Assembly: GCA_007844125.1 (NCBI GenBank)
Contig: CM017564.1
Location: forward strand, 28,575,158 to 28,639,157
Length of the DNA stretch: 64,000 nt
Reading direction: 5' to 3'
Source: Sinonovacula constricta
Taxonomy: Eukaryota; Mollusca; Bivalvia; Cardiida; Solecurtidae
Shown one piece after another: positions 1 to 8,990 of the stretch. Positions within the stretch are counted from its first letter, which is position 1; every line of letters starts with the position of its first letter. Below the pieces are notes generated by a model, which saw only the letters and a program-made list of their open reading frames with translations, made no database searches and was not told the origin of the DNA. The position numbers and the translations under genes were made by a program.

Positions 1-217
1 ACGTGTAGAGTGTTAGACAGTTCAAATTCATTAAAAATTTCTTCTGAATCACACATTCCAGATTTTGAAGGAAACAAGTGTCGTTTTCAAGTGTGCTAAA
101 TTTGGTTATAAACAGAAAATATGACATAAAATTTGATTTTTTTTTCAATTCTAAAAAGAGACCCTTTTTATGCCTTTCATAGATAAGAAAAAATATGCAG
201 AAAATAGTTGAAAAACT
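1..217. other. Left edge, intron 6 of the SLC5 gene, no feature seen
   Basis: This AT-rich stretch lies downstream, in the minus-strand sense, of SLC5 exon 6 and should be intron. I see no exon with splice sites, no repeat shared with other parts of the window and no RNA gene. Further SLC5 exons are expected beyond the left edge. Confidence 0.5.
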
Positions 218-1013
218 GAGTGTCTTCGCCTTTCTATATACATTGGTGTACTGACATTAGAGCGTCCCTGAAAGTACCGCGTCTGAGTGTCTTCGCCTTT
301 CTATATACATTGGTGTACTGACATTTGAGCGTCCCTGAAAGTACCGCGTCTGAGTGTCTTTGCCTTTCTATATACACTGGTGTACTGACATTAGAGCGTC
401 CCTGAAAGTACCGCGTCTGAGTGTCTTCGCCTTTCTATATACATTGGTGTACTGACATTTGAGCGTCCCTGAAAGTACCGCGTCTGAGTGTCTTTGCCTT
501 TCTATATACACTGGTGTACTGACATTAGAGCGTCCCTGAAAGTACCGCGTCTGAGTGTCTTCACCTTTCTATATACATTGGTGTACTGACATTTGAGCGT
601 CCCTGAAAGTACCGCGTCTGAGCCTTTCTATATACATTGGCGTACTGACATTTGAGCGTCCCTGAAAGTTCTGCAACTTAGTGTCTGCGCCTTTCTATAT
701 ACATTGACGTACTGACATTTGAGCGTCCCTGAAAGTACCGCGTCTGAGTGTCTGCGCCTTTCTATATACATTGGCGTACTGAAATTTGAGCGTCCCTGAA
801 AGTTCTGCAACTGAGTGTCTGCGCCTTTCTATATACATTGACGTACTGACATTTGAGCGTCCCTGAAAGTTCTGCAGCTGAGTGTCTTTGCCTTTCTATA
901 TACACTGGAGTACTGACATTTGAGCGTCCCTGAAAGTACCGCGTCTGAGTGTCTGCACTTTTCTATATACATAGGCGTACTTACATTTGAGCGTCCCTGA
1001 GAGTTCCGCAGCT
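218..1013 (-). repeat. 67-bp minisatellite, 12 units, derived from SLC5 exon 6 end and donor site
   Basis: Units start at 218, 285, 352, 419, 486 and 553; a shortened unit follows at about 620, then units near 681, 746, 813, 880 and 947. The last unit (947-1013) is the genuine 3' end of SLC5 exon 6 (29 nt, 985-1013) plus the first 38 nt of intron 6. The other units copy that same 29+38 segment. In them the real donor GTAAGT has become GTCAGT, and one unit (746-812) has lost the GT. Units near the exon still read TTCTGCAGCTGAG like the exon (TTCCGCAGCTGAG), while distal ones read TACCGCGTCTGAG. This gradient supports expansion outward from the exon. Open frames across the array are read-through and not a separate gene. 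Confidence 0.9.
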
Positions 1014-1125
1014 GAGCGCCCTCTGGACCTGAGCCTGGTTGGTACTGTAGACACTGGCCCATAGGAAACCGCTGCCAATCACCAGCGACCAAAATGTGTG
1101 TCGGACCGTCGGGTCCGGGTCAAAG
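985..1125 (-). CDS. SLC5A8-like: SLC5 transporter exon 6 (141 nt)
   Basis: The minus strand has acceptor TTTCTAG before base 1125 and donor GTAAGT after base 985. The first base completes the split Asp codon from exon 5. The translation begins DFDPDPTVRHTFWSLVIGSG and runs through NQAQVQRALSCGTLRDAQ. This matches the SLC5A8 region around NPNPLQRHTFW and NQSQVQRYISC, which spans a helix of the LeuT-fold core with the NQxQVQR motif. The exon ends in phase 2, so the next exon, off the left edge, must supply one base. The last 29 nt of the exon form part of a tandem array (218-1013), which is unusual for a coding exon boundary. Confidence 0.9.
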
Positions 1126-1217
1126 CTAGAAATGAGACAGAAACACTTGCGCTTTATATTGGTTATTATGCAAAATACGCACCACAATCTGATTGGCATG
1201 CTATTAAAGGAAATACT

Positions 1218-1220
<3 letters not shown>

Positions 1221-1314
<94 letters not shown>

Positions 1315-1345
1315 TGTATATATACTGTATATATACTGTATATAT
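1221..1345. repeat. (AT)n microsatellite with imperfect TACTGTATATA tail
   Basis: About 93 bp of pure AT dinucleotide (1221-1313) is followed by three copies of a TATATACTG-type motif. It lies in SLC5 intron 5, about 100 bp upstream of exon 6 in the sense of the gene. Open frames across it (poly Ile-Tyr) are artefacts. Confidence 0.95.
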
Positions 1346-1369
1346 ATTTAAATAATTTGAGATCATTAT

Positions 1370-1500
1370 AGCGACGTCCAACTACTAAGCAAGACCCCAG
1401 ACAAATGTCTGGGTAGAACCACCGGGACACCGCAGGTCAGCTGGAAGACCTTCCCACCTTTAGTCCTTCGTCACGGACGGGAATCGAACCCACGCGTCTA
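1370..1500 (-). mobile_element. tRNA-derived SINE (type A) fragment
   Basis: On the minus strand the stretch reads GCGTGGGTTCGATTCCCG, a polymerase III B box. It is followed by a body matching the fuller copy at 14039-14275 (TTCCAGCTGACC, GGTGGTTCTACC). The A-box half is missing. It lies within SLC5 intron 5. Confidence 0.75.
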
Positions 1501-1803
1501 AGCAGTCAGAGGAGTTACACTTATAAATAACTTGCTGGTTCGCACATTTGCACATCCTATATAAAGTGTTGTTGTTGTTATCATCATCATAAAGCATCAT
1601 CATCATTGGGCACTCTTTCTTATATCAGATTACGTTTACAAGTGCTTCACAATAAGTATAAATATGTAATATAATAACATACTTATATTCAAACACACAC
1701 ACAATATTCTCTTACCACATTAATCAAAACTTTCTATTAATTATTCTCCTATGTCTGCAAGTTTAATTTACATTAATTTGCTGATGGATGAATGCATATT
1801 TAA

Positions 1804-2293
1804 GGTAATAACCGACAGTTTACCTGTATCAAATTCAAGTAACAATATATTTACCTTACCACAACTTTGGGGAATTAGGGCATACTTTCTGCATAAACTT
1901 ATACTTTAGTATAAGTAATGACGGTTTTGAACACTGCATACATTGTAAGTACAAATCACGATAAAAACACACTATAAGTTCAATAATTCCAAATCTATAA
2001 ATAAGCACGATAGTGTTCTCTGCCTAAAACAGATAAAGACGTCAGAGCGAATTACCAGGATGACTCAGGTAATCTCAAAAGTGAGTGGTCACGTGTTGTT
2101 CATAGTTAAAAATAGCTATCTCTGCAGCGTGGCTCAGATAGGAAATACCGGTTTGCAATGAGGAATGGGAAGTATGTTTTCATTGATTTAGGGCATCAGT
2201 GGGCAGCATTATGCAATATCTTTTCATGTAACGATAACTTATTTTGTTATTTGAGAAAAAAAATATTTTGATCCAAACAGTCGGATACCAACT
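1804..2293 (+). mobile_element. MITE family 1, copy 1 (TTAA target)
   Basis: The ends are inverted copies of AGGTGGTATCCGACAGTTT (left end diverged, GGTAATAACCGACAGTTT), and TTAA lies at both edges. The interior carries the family core: GACGTCAGAGCGAATTACC, then GTGGTCACGTG and AGCGTGGCTCAGATAGGAAA. TTAA target duplications are typical of piggyBac- and Kolobok-type elements, but no transposase is present. The right end lies about 23 nt from the donor site of SLC5 exon 5. Confidence 0.8.
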
Positions 2294-2320
2294 TTAAACC
2301 TGGTAAACTGGATCACCTAC

Positions 2321-2475
2321 TCTAGAAAGTAAACCCGTTCGTTCTCCCGAGCTATCTGCCATGCCTTGGTAAAGCCGCCCATCTCTATACACCCCTGGAT
2401 GAGGGTAGCGGCCAGTCCTATGATCATCATCACGGTCTGGAACGTGTCGGTCCATAACACAGCCTTCATACCACC
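2321..2475 (-). CDS. SLC5A8-like: SLC5 transporter exon 5 (155 nt)
   Basis: The minus-strand acceptor is TTTCTCTTCAG before 2475 and the donor is GTAGGT after 2321. The exon starts in phase 0 and ends with two bases of a split codon. The product starts GGMKAVLWTDTFQTVMMIIG and ends ARENERVYFLD (last codon split). It corresponds to GGLKAVxWTDVFQ of SLC5A8, the most conserved segment of the SMCT subgroup. The exon joins exactly in frame to exon 4 (TAV before GGM) and exon 6 (D before FDPDP). Confidence 0.92.
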
Positions 2476-2486
2476 CTGAAGAGAAA

Positions 2487-2514
2487 GGTGGGTGGTGGTG
2501 GTGGTGGTGGTGGT
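2487..2514. repeat. (GGT)n microsatellite next to the exon 5 acceptor
   Basis: In the sense of the gene this is (ACC)n. It ends about 12 nt upstream of the exon 5 splice acceptor, so it occupies part of the polypyrimidine and branch-point region. Confidence 0.9.
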
Positions 2515-2678
2515 ATTTGAAAGGATTTACTGATGCAGCAACAACATTAACATAAGCAACAGCGACAAAAACATCAACATAAGCAACAGTAAACACAAAT
2601 CTACTTAAGCTATCGCTGCATCTTATATCAATTTTCTTTACCACCGCCATCACGACAATACAAACGCTACCAACACAA

Positions 2679-2716
2679 GAAGAAGAAGAAAAGGAGGAGG
2701 AGGAGGAGGAGGAGAA
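2679..2716. repeat. (GAA/GGA)n purine tract in SLC5 intron 4
   Basis: A short run of GAA then GGA triplets reads as a CT-rich tract in the sense of the SLC5 gene. The remainder of intron 4 (2476-2924) shows nothing else recognisable. Confidence 0.85.
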
Positions 2717-2924
2717 GATAAAGACGTCAATTCTAAGTTTTAAACTTTAAAGCCGTATATATTTCTCTATGCCTAAAATTACTCGCCTGAGAAGAAACCA
2801 AGATGGGGCTAAACTACATGACTGTTCAAGGTTTTAACACTGGGGAATTGTAAACATAAATGATAAGACATAATTATCCTCACATTGTTGTTTTGCTCTT
2901 CAGTATAAATGACAAATGACTTAC

Positions 2925-2992
2925 CACGGCCGTGTAGATTGTACACAGTAAACCAACTGATATAATTGCACCCCACAACGAGATTCCAGTCA
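2925..2992 (-). CDS. SLC5A8-like: SLC5 transporter exon 4 (68 nt)
   Basis: The minus-strand acceptor is TTGCGTTCCAG and the donor is GTAAGT. Two bases complete the Val codon begun in exon 3; the product is VTGISLWGAIISVGLLCTIY then TAV. It aligns with VTGFDLWGAVVxTGVVCTFY of SLC5A8. This membrane segment is followed directly by the GGMKAV motif of exon 5. The phases on both sides agree with the neighbouring exons. Confidence 0.9.
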
Positions 2993-3240
2993 CTGGAACG
3001 CAAAAGAAGGACATCATTAATTAATTGTACTTTCCTAACCCCATTTAAATGCAATTATGTTTCCTTTGATCGTAAAACGATTAATATAACATAAAACTAT
3101 GAATATTATGAATTCTCATTTTGCTTAAGTACATATGAACACACATTTAAGTTTAAAAAACTTTGACAACACTAACAATTATTCAACAGAACAGAAATGA
3201 TGTTTGTTTTTTTTCCAAGGATTTAAGTGACATAGACCGG

Positions 3241-3445
3241 AACAAATACGACAATATACTGGAATGCCAATAATAACAAATACGACAATATACTGGAATG
3301 CCAATAATAACAAATACGACAATATACTGGAATGACAATAATAACAAATACGACAATATACTGGAATGCCAATAATAACAAATACGACAATATACTGGAA
3401 TGCCAATAACAACAAATACGACAATATACTGGAATGCCAATAATA
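3241..3445. repeat. 34-bp tandem repeat, six copies
   Basis: The unit contains AACAAATACGACAATATACT and ends GGAATGCCAATAAT. Copies start at 3241, 3275, 3309, 3343, 3377 and 3411 and differ at only a few bases. It lies in SLC5 intron 3. Confidence 0.95.
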
Positions 3446-3470
3446 CCCAAACTCCATAGCACGTTCAGCT

Positions 3471-4413
3471 GAATCTAGGACAGTTGCCCCCCCGGACGTT
3501 TGCCCCCCGGACGTTTGCCCCCCTATTTGTGAAGGGCGGACGTTTGCCCCCCAGCTGAAATTACAAGGCGGACGTTTGCCCCCAGCTGAAATTACAAGGC
3601 GGACGTTTGCCCCCCAGCTGAAATTACAAGGCGGACGTTTGCCCCCTCTACTAAAATGTCAAGGCGGAAATTGCCCTCCCTTTCTTCTCAAACTCTGTAT
3701 CCCGCCTGTAAATGTCTTCCCGCCATATAAGAAACATACACAAACGGTACTACATGGTGCTACAGTACATGAAATGTGTTAGGTGTAACAAAATTTTCTA
3801 TAATTTTTTTCATAGGACTGGAATCAAGTTACAATCTAGTTTGCCTTCATATCTTTACATCGCATCAGGTTCCGAGACAATTTACCCGTTCTAAAACTCT
3901 CGCCGTCGAACCCGCAAGACTTCGGCTTTAACAGGTTGTTTGCTACACAATCTCCTGGATTTAATTCGGCCAATCAAAGAAACCGTCGCGTATAATTTAA
4001 TGCAATACAGTTAATTGTTTATAATTAAATACAATCATGTTAATCGCCGTTAATTGGCATTCTCTGTGAAATTAGTAATGCAAAGAAACCGCCGCGTATA
4101 ACTGAACGCATTACAGCTAATTGTTTATAATTAAGTACAAGGATGTTAATCGCCGTTTTTTACATTCTTTGTAAAATTAATGAAATTGACAGATTGATTT
4201 TTTTAAAGTCCGCCCTTACGTTATGGGGGGGGGGGGGGGGGGCAAAAGTCCGCCCTCAACTTTTGTTGAGGGGGCAAACGTCCGGCTTTGAAAATCGGCA
4301 GGGGGGCAAAAGTCCGGCTCTGAAAAACGACAGGGGGGCAAACGTCCGGCCTGCATTTAAAAGAGGGCAAACGTCCGGGGGGCAAATGTCCGGGGGGCAA
4401 ATGTCCGTACACC
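3471..4413. mobile_element. Foldback element with C/G-rich tandem termini and 9-bp target duplication
   Basis: The left arm repeats GGACGTTTGCCCCCC units (3480-3680, partly in a 32-bp tandem with AGCTGAAATTACAAGG). The right arm repeats GGGGGGCAAACGTCCG (4207-4410) in inverse orientation. The termini match as GGACAGTTGCCCCC and the inverse GGACATTTGCCCCC. CGTTCAGCT occurs immediately outside both ends (3462-3470 and 4414-4422), a 9-bp target duplication. The centre holds two copies of a roughly 106-bp segment (GTATAA...TTAATCGCCGTT). No transposase is seen. The 9-bp duplication fits Mutator-like elements, but the assignment is an inference. Confidence 0.8.
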
Positions 4414-4856
4414 CGTTCAGCTTGCGAACTCTTAAGCTACCAAGCCCCTCTATACTCTTAGTCAAATAAGCCCATATGTACTTAGATTTCCAACCTGTAT
4501 TTCCTCGACAGTATCATGTTAATTACATCTATACCAGAATATCTCTTATTCGTTTTATTTAACCATTTACGAACACGGCATACTAATTACGGTTCGGGTT
4601 TATTTTTTCTTTTGTTTCAGTATTTAACATCTATGTACTACACAGTAAATATATATGCATAAAGTACAACTGTCTATGCAACAACTTTAATTTCTAATTA
4701 TTAACAGCCGATCCCTTCAAGTATATCGCATTCACTTTACACCATCAAGTGTTAAAGGTGGAGCGCTCAGTACGAGTATTTGTTTGACCAACCCAAATGC
4801 TATCTTTATGAGAGACGCGTATATACAGTTGTACTTAATGCATAAGGTGTACTTAT

Positions 4857-5276
4857 CAGGGGCGTGCGTAGGCTTACGCACTCACGCACGTGCGTACAGT
4901 TGCTTCCAAAAAGATGTGCACCCACCTTTTCCCAGTCTGTATTCAGTCTTGATTTACTAGTGTTACTCATATTAAAGCAAATAAATTCAGTTATGTTGAC
5001 ATTGTGCTAATTTTAATATGTATGTCCGTAATACTAGGGAGTGAAAAAAGTGATCTCTACCTTTTTCGAACGATACTTATAGACAGATTTGATATATTGT
5101 GTCCACCTCCCCCCACCCCCACCCCCAAAGAAAAAGCATCTACTGCGGTCTGTGGGAAAAAAGGGATATGTGTGTGTGTGTGTGTGTGTGGGGGGGGAGC
5201 ATGTCCCCGATCCTCCGCCTCCCCACCCCTTCAAGGAATAGTGTGTATATTCAAAAGTCGCCTAGGCACGCCTCTG
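4857..5276. mobile_element. hAT-like inverted-repeat element (non-autonomous)
   Basis: The terminal CAGGGGCGTGCGTAGGC is matched by inverted GCCTAGGCACGCCTCTG at the right end. CAGRGGCG termini are common in hAT elements. An 8-bp target duplication is not evident. The interior contains C-rich, (TG)n and poly-G stretches near 5105-5210. Confidence 0.55.
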
Positions 5277-5333
5277 AAGTCTAATACAGTATAGAGGGTT
5301 CAATGTACTTTATGCATAAAATGTACTAATATA

Positions 5334-5375
5334 AGGGGCGCCCGTGGCGTAGTGGTAGAGTCGCCGATTTGTACT
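5334..5375 (+). mobile_element. SINE type A head fragment
   Basis: GGGGCGCCCGTGGCGTAGTG followed by GTAGAGTCGCCGA matches the A-box half of the tRNA-like SINEs at 14039 and 48401. The B box is absent, so it is a short 5' remnant. Confidence 0.55.
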
Positions 5376-6349
5376 AATATAATATCGGAGGTTCCACACT
5401 TCTTTCACAGCTGTACACGTTGGCATCATGGGGTGTCACGTGTCTCGCCACTTGTATTGTGAAGGGAGCGTTTTGTATACTTCTGACAACAACTTCTGGG
5501 AAGAGAATCGGGAATAGTAACCGTGTAGATGTTTGTACAGTATCCATTATGGCGTGTACCATCTATGACGACTGTTGTTCAAATTTAAATAGGACTGGGG
5601 TGGGGATGGGGGTAGGGGTAGGGTTGGGTTCTTGCGTTTTCATATTCTAATAAATCTTAAATATTTTCATATGCATGGCGATCGTAAAATGCTGTCTACA
5701 ATTTGAGCATAATTTTGCTATATACGTTTTCTAAACACATGTTTCTTATGTTGTTAGATAATCATGGTAGCGCCCCGGCGCAACGCGTAAAAACAGTTAT
5801 TGAAGCTAAGTTGTATATTAAGTTTACTCATACATATGTTAAAAGCAGTAGTCATGTCGTTAAATGTTCAATTATGACGTCCGTTGAAAAGCTATAAATT
5901 CTTGCGATCGTTAATTTTTTGCCAACCGATGGGCGATGCTCCATTAGCATTCAGCAACATACCAGAATGTTAAATTAATGAAGGGCAATGAATCGTCGAG
6001 CAGGCAACTTGTTATTGTGGATAAACAAACTTACTCCCAGTTTATCCGATCTTAAAATAAGGACAAGGACTGTAGACATTGCCACTGGAACATGGATAGA
6101 TCCAGGGTGGGTGTGGGTGTTGGGGGTGCACCCTCCCCCCCCAACAAGATAAAAGTGTAAAGTTGTGAAAACACAATGCCACTCAAACATACAACTGCTA
6201 AGACATGAACTACAATTTTCTTGTTATAAATTATTTCAATAAGTTTGGCAGTGTTTTCACATACTAAAAGTCAATTTATATATAAGGTGCTTAGGTATAA
6301 AAAACGAAATATCTCAGGCAATTGCCTAAGGTTATAAAACTATACGTAC

Positions 6350-6401
6350 CGGCATTTAAGGCCAATGAAGGACCATAAAGGACTATGGACATGTAGATGA
6401 A
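6350..6401 (-). CDS. SLC5A8-like: SLC5 transporter exon 3 (52 nt)
   Basis: This small exon lies on the minus strand after TTTTTTCAG and before donor GTACGT. It encodes FIYMSIVLYGPSLALNA plus the first base of Val. It aligns with ILYTGIVIYAPALALNQ of SLC5A8. It was placed because exon 2 ends in phase 0 and exon 4 needs one base in front. Its length of 17 codons plus one base satisfies both. Confidence 0.88.
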
Positions 6402-6711
6402 CTGAAAAAATCGCCATTGACATCATTTTAGTTAAAAAATATTGAAATATAAGTAAATATATATGTATACGTTATTCATTAGAATTGCGTACATGTGTCT
6501 GCTATACCTGTTTCTTGTTTCGTTATGGTGATAAACTTCATACTATTCATTTAAGGAAGATGTTTTATCATTACAATCTGTATTTGTAGACATTAAATAC
6601 AAACTATGCCAACCAATGCCAATGCCATTTATACAAATTATGAATTTATTTATCAATGAATGTAAAGTACGCAAACGCATACAATATCTAAACATTCTAA
6701 ACTAAATCAGC

Positions 6712-6955
6712 CAGTCATGGAACTTCCTTTATCATCTGAACACTTTAAGCAGATATAGTTCTGCCTTCTTTGTGTATAGCATGCCGTGAACACCTTATCC
6801 TGACACCGGGCAAACCAGTCGTTGAACTACCCTTATATTTGCTACAGCGTTAGCAAGGGAGCTATGGCTATACTATTTTTAAAAACGTTGGTATGTCGCG
6901 ACACGGGATCGAACCCGGGGCCGTCCGTACCGATAGCGTTACCAGGTCGGGTAAA
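6712..6955 (-). mobile_element. SINE type C (tRNA-derived), full-length or nearly so
   Basis: The minus strand reads a tRNA-like head with an A-box-like ACCTGGTAACGCTATCGGTA and B box GGGTTCGATCCCG. It is followed by a body shared with copies at 15047-15276, 32425-32694 and 43124-43647. The head begins about 25 nt inside intron 2 from the exon 2 donor site. Confidence 0.8.
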
Positions 6956-6978
6956 AAAAATGCCTTGATGTGACTTAC

Positions 6979-7044
6979 CATTTGAAGTGAGAAGATGATC
7001 ATGCCAAGCCGTCGGATCCCGGGACTGAACCGCATCTCCAAGTA
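6979..7044 (-). CDS. SLC5A8-like: SLC5 transporter exon 2 (66 nt)
   Basis: The minus-strand acceptor is CCTGTCTTTCAG and the donor is GTAAGT. It encodes 22 residues, YLEMRFSPGIRRLGMIIFSL plus QM, starting and ending in phase 0. This continues the TTIYE of exon 1 into the family motif YEYLELRF. The segment covers the loop and start of a helix after TM2 of the LeuT-like core. Confidence 0.92.
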
Positions 7045-7253
7045 CTGAAAGACAGGTACAAACAAACCTGACCTTTTCTATGACAAAATGGGACTTTTAC
7101 AGCATAGATTACACCGTCCATTGATCTGTTATACATAATGCTTTATTTTGAATTGGTTTCTCTTTGCGCGAGTGATTAAAGTTTACAGATTAAGTTGCAA
7201 TTTACGGAAAACGACTTGTTACAAGCGCATCATAGATATTGACACTGATTTAA

Positions 7254-7814
7254 AGGTGCTAGCTTGGACGAAAGATTTTCTTCTCAAATAACCAAATAAG
7301 TCATTGTCACTTGAAACGGATTGTCACTTGAAAAGGATTGTCACTTGAAAAGGATTGAAAAGGATTGGCACTTGAAAAGGATTGTCACTTGAAAAGGTCT
7401 TGCAAAATGCTGTTCATTAATGCCCCAGATCTGTGTGAACAGTGAAGCATAAATCCCCACTCGTGACTTCACACTAGTATTTCCTATCTGAGCCACGCTG
7501 TAGAGATAGTTATTAATAAACTAAGAAAACCACGTGACAATCTACTTTTAAGATCACGTTATACCGTCATCCGGGCGATCAGCTCTGACGTCGATATCTA
7601 TTTTTAGAAAATAACATTACAGTGTTTAGGCTATAGATTTGTGAAAAATAACATTTAGAGTATCATTTTCGCGACTTCTATTGTCTAATAATATAGCATG
7701 TGTGCAAAATCGTCTCTATTTAGACTAATGTATGAGTTTATACAGAGATAGCTGAAAGCATTGGTAAGATATTACTATATGTATTTGATAAAGACAAACT
7801 GTTGGAATCCACCT
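7254..7814 (-). mobile_element. MITE family 1, copy 2, with a 17-bp internal tandem repeat
   Basis: The edges are TTAA plus AGGTGCTAGC (left, diverged) and GGAATCCACCT plus TTAA (right). The interior is the reverse complement of the family core (TTTCCTATCTGAGCCACGCT at about 7480). Between 7303 and 7402 a GTCACTTGAAAAGGATT unit is repeated about five times, a private expansion in this copy. Confidence 0.8.
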
Positions 7815-8319
7815 TTAATAGCATTTACAACTTTAACTTATAAACTTTAGGAGCAAAATAGATCAAGATTTTGTAAATTATAAAAACACGTGTCTGTTAA
7901 TCATTAACGATGCGCAGGAGCATGGCGCTTTAATTAAGAAATGCTTCACTCGCCACGTCTTAGGTGATATGCCTTTCAGATTACAGTACGAGTAATCACT
8001 GTCTTCAAAACGGAAAATCGTCAATGAGGTTGACGAACGAGATTTGAGATTATAACTTAATTATAATTTAATAGTTTTTTTCTCTCTCACCTAAAACAAG
8101 TCACATCACGCATACAGCTTTTGAAACAGTATATTTTTGGAAAACACAACTAGATCACTGAAAAAACAATCTTTAATTGTAATTACTTTCTGTTTTTGTT
8201 ACTCTAGTTCAGAACTGTTATTTTATTCTTATACAATACCGCGACATCTTTTATTTTTACTACGTTCTCTCCGAATAACAAAAAATGTAAAATCTACACA
8301 CTTTTAAATTGTTCGTCAC

Positions 8320-8844
8320 TATTCTATACATAGCGTGTGACGTCACTACGACTCGTAACTCACCCAAAATTTGAGATTTGTGCCTACATAAAAAATAGTT
8401 CCGCGTAGGAAATACGTTCGATTACATTATTCATTGAATTAAGATAAATGACTAAACAACCATATTCTAAGGCCTTTTTCTATGTCTAGAAACTTTTAAA
8501 GTCTTGATATTTATTGATAAATGGAAAAAAATACGATGAGCAAGTTTTGCTACTTTCGCTTTCGTTAAACGGTAATATGTCTATTCTATACATAGCGTGT
8601 GACGTCACTACGTTAAAGTCTGGACCGTTTACAAAGTTTAGTTCAAAATGTTTGCATGAAACATATTTTAGCTATTAGAATGTATAAAAAATGCCAAAAT
8701 AATCTGCTGTATACCTCTTCGTACTTATTTTGTTCATTTGAGCAATCACTTCCGTAATCATAACAGCCATGTTGAAGAACTACTTTACCCACAATACACC
8801 GAGTGCATTCACACAGGTCATTTTGACCGTGTGTTGACGCAACG
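8320..8844 (+). mobile_element. Inverted-repeat family 2, copy 1, with 9-bp target duplication
   Basis: This 525-bp element is a near-identical reverse complement of 15810-16355. GTTCGTCAC flanks both ends (8311-8319 and 8845-8853). The subterminal segment CTATACATAGCGTGTGACGTCAC occurs twice (8324 and 8586), so each copy of the element carries CRE-like TGACGTCA palindromes. No coding capacity is seen. The 9-bp duplication suggests a Mutator-like mobiliser. Confidence 0.85.
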
Positions 8845-8870
8845 GTTCGTCACAGGTTTACTTCAATCGG

Positions 8871-8990
8871 AACGCCTCTGATAATTCACGAAGCATCTCT
8901 CGGATGTATGACGGGGACAACCCAGCGAAAATAAACATGTCGGTGCCTATGACATCATCAAAACAACAAAAATAAATGTTTTGTTATCTC
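8871..8990 (-). mobile_element. Inverted-repeat family 3, truncated copy
   Basis: CAATCGGAACGCCTCTGATAATTC is the reverse complement of the right terminus of the element at 36687-37070. The next 90 bases (CATGTCGGTGCCTATGACAT and onward) match its interior in reverse. The opposite terminus is not recognisable. From 9000 to 11207 I see only AT-rich intron sequence. Confidence 0.65.

Noticed and set aside
628..1092. Open frames of 60-87 codons on the minus strand across the 67-bp array
   Set aside because: They are read-through of the exon-derived tandem units. Only the SLC5 exon 6 part (985-1125) has splice sites and family similarity, and it uses the frame ending in TLRDAQ.
981..1430. 149-codon minus-strand frame including Ile-Tyr repeats
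   Set aside because: It crosses the (AT)n microsatellite and the exon 6 acceptor. Only its last portion is coding.
2294..2653. 119-codon minus-strand frame with poly-His
   Set aside because: It is out of frame with the SLC5 exon 5 reading (GGMKAVLWTDTFQ) and crosses the (GGT)n repeat.
3179..3462. Hydrophobic frames (YCRICYYWHSSI repeats)
   Set aside because: Products of the 34-bp tandem repeat, open in several frames at once.
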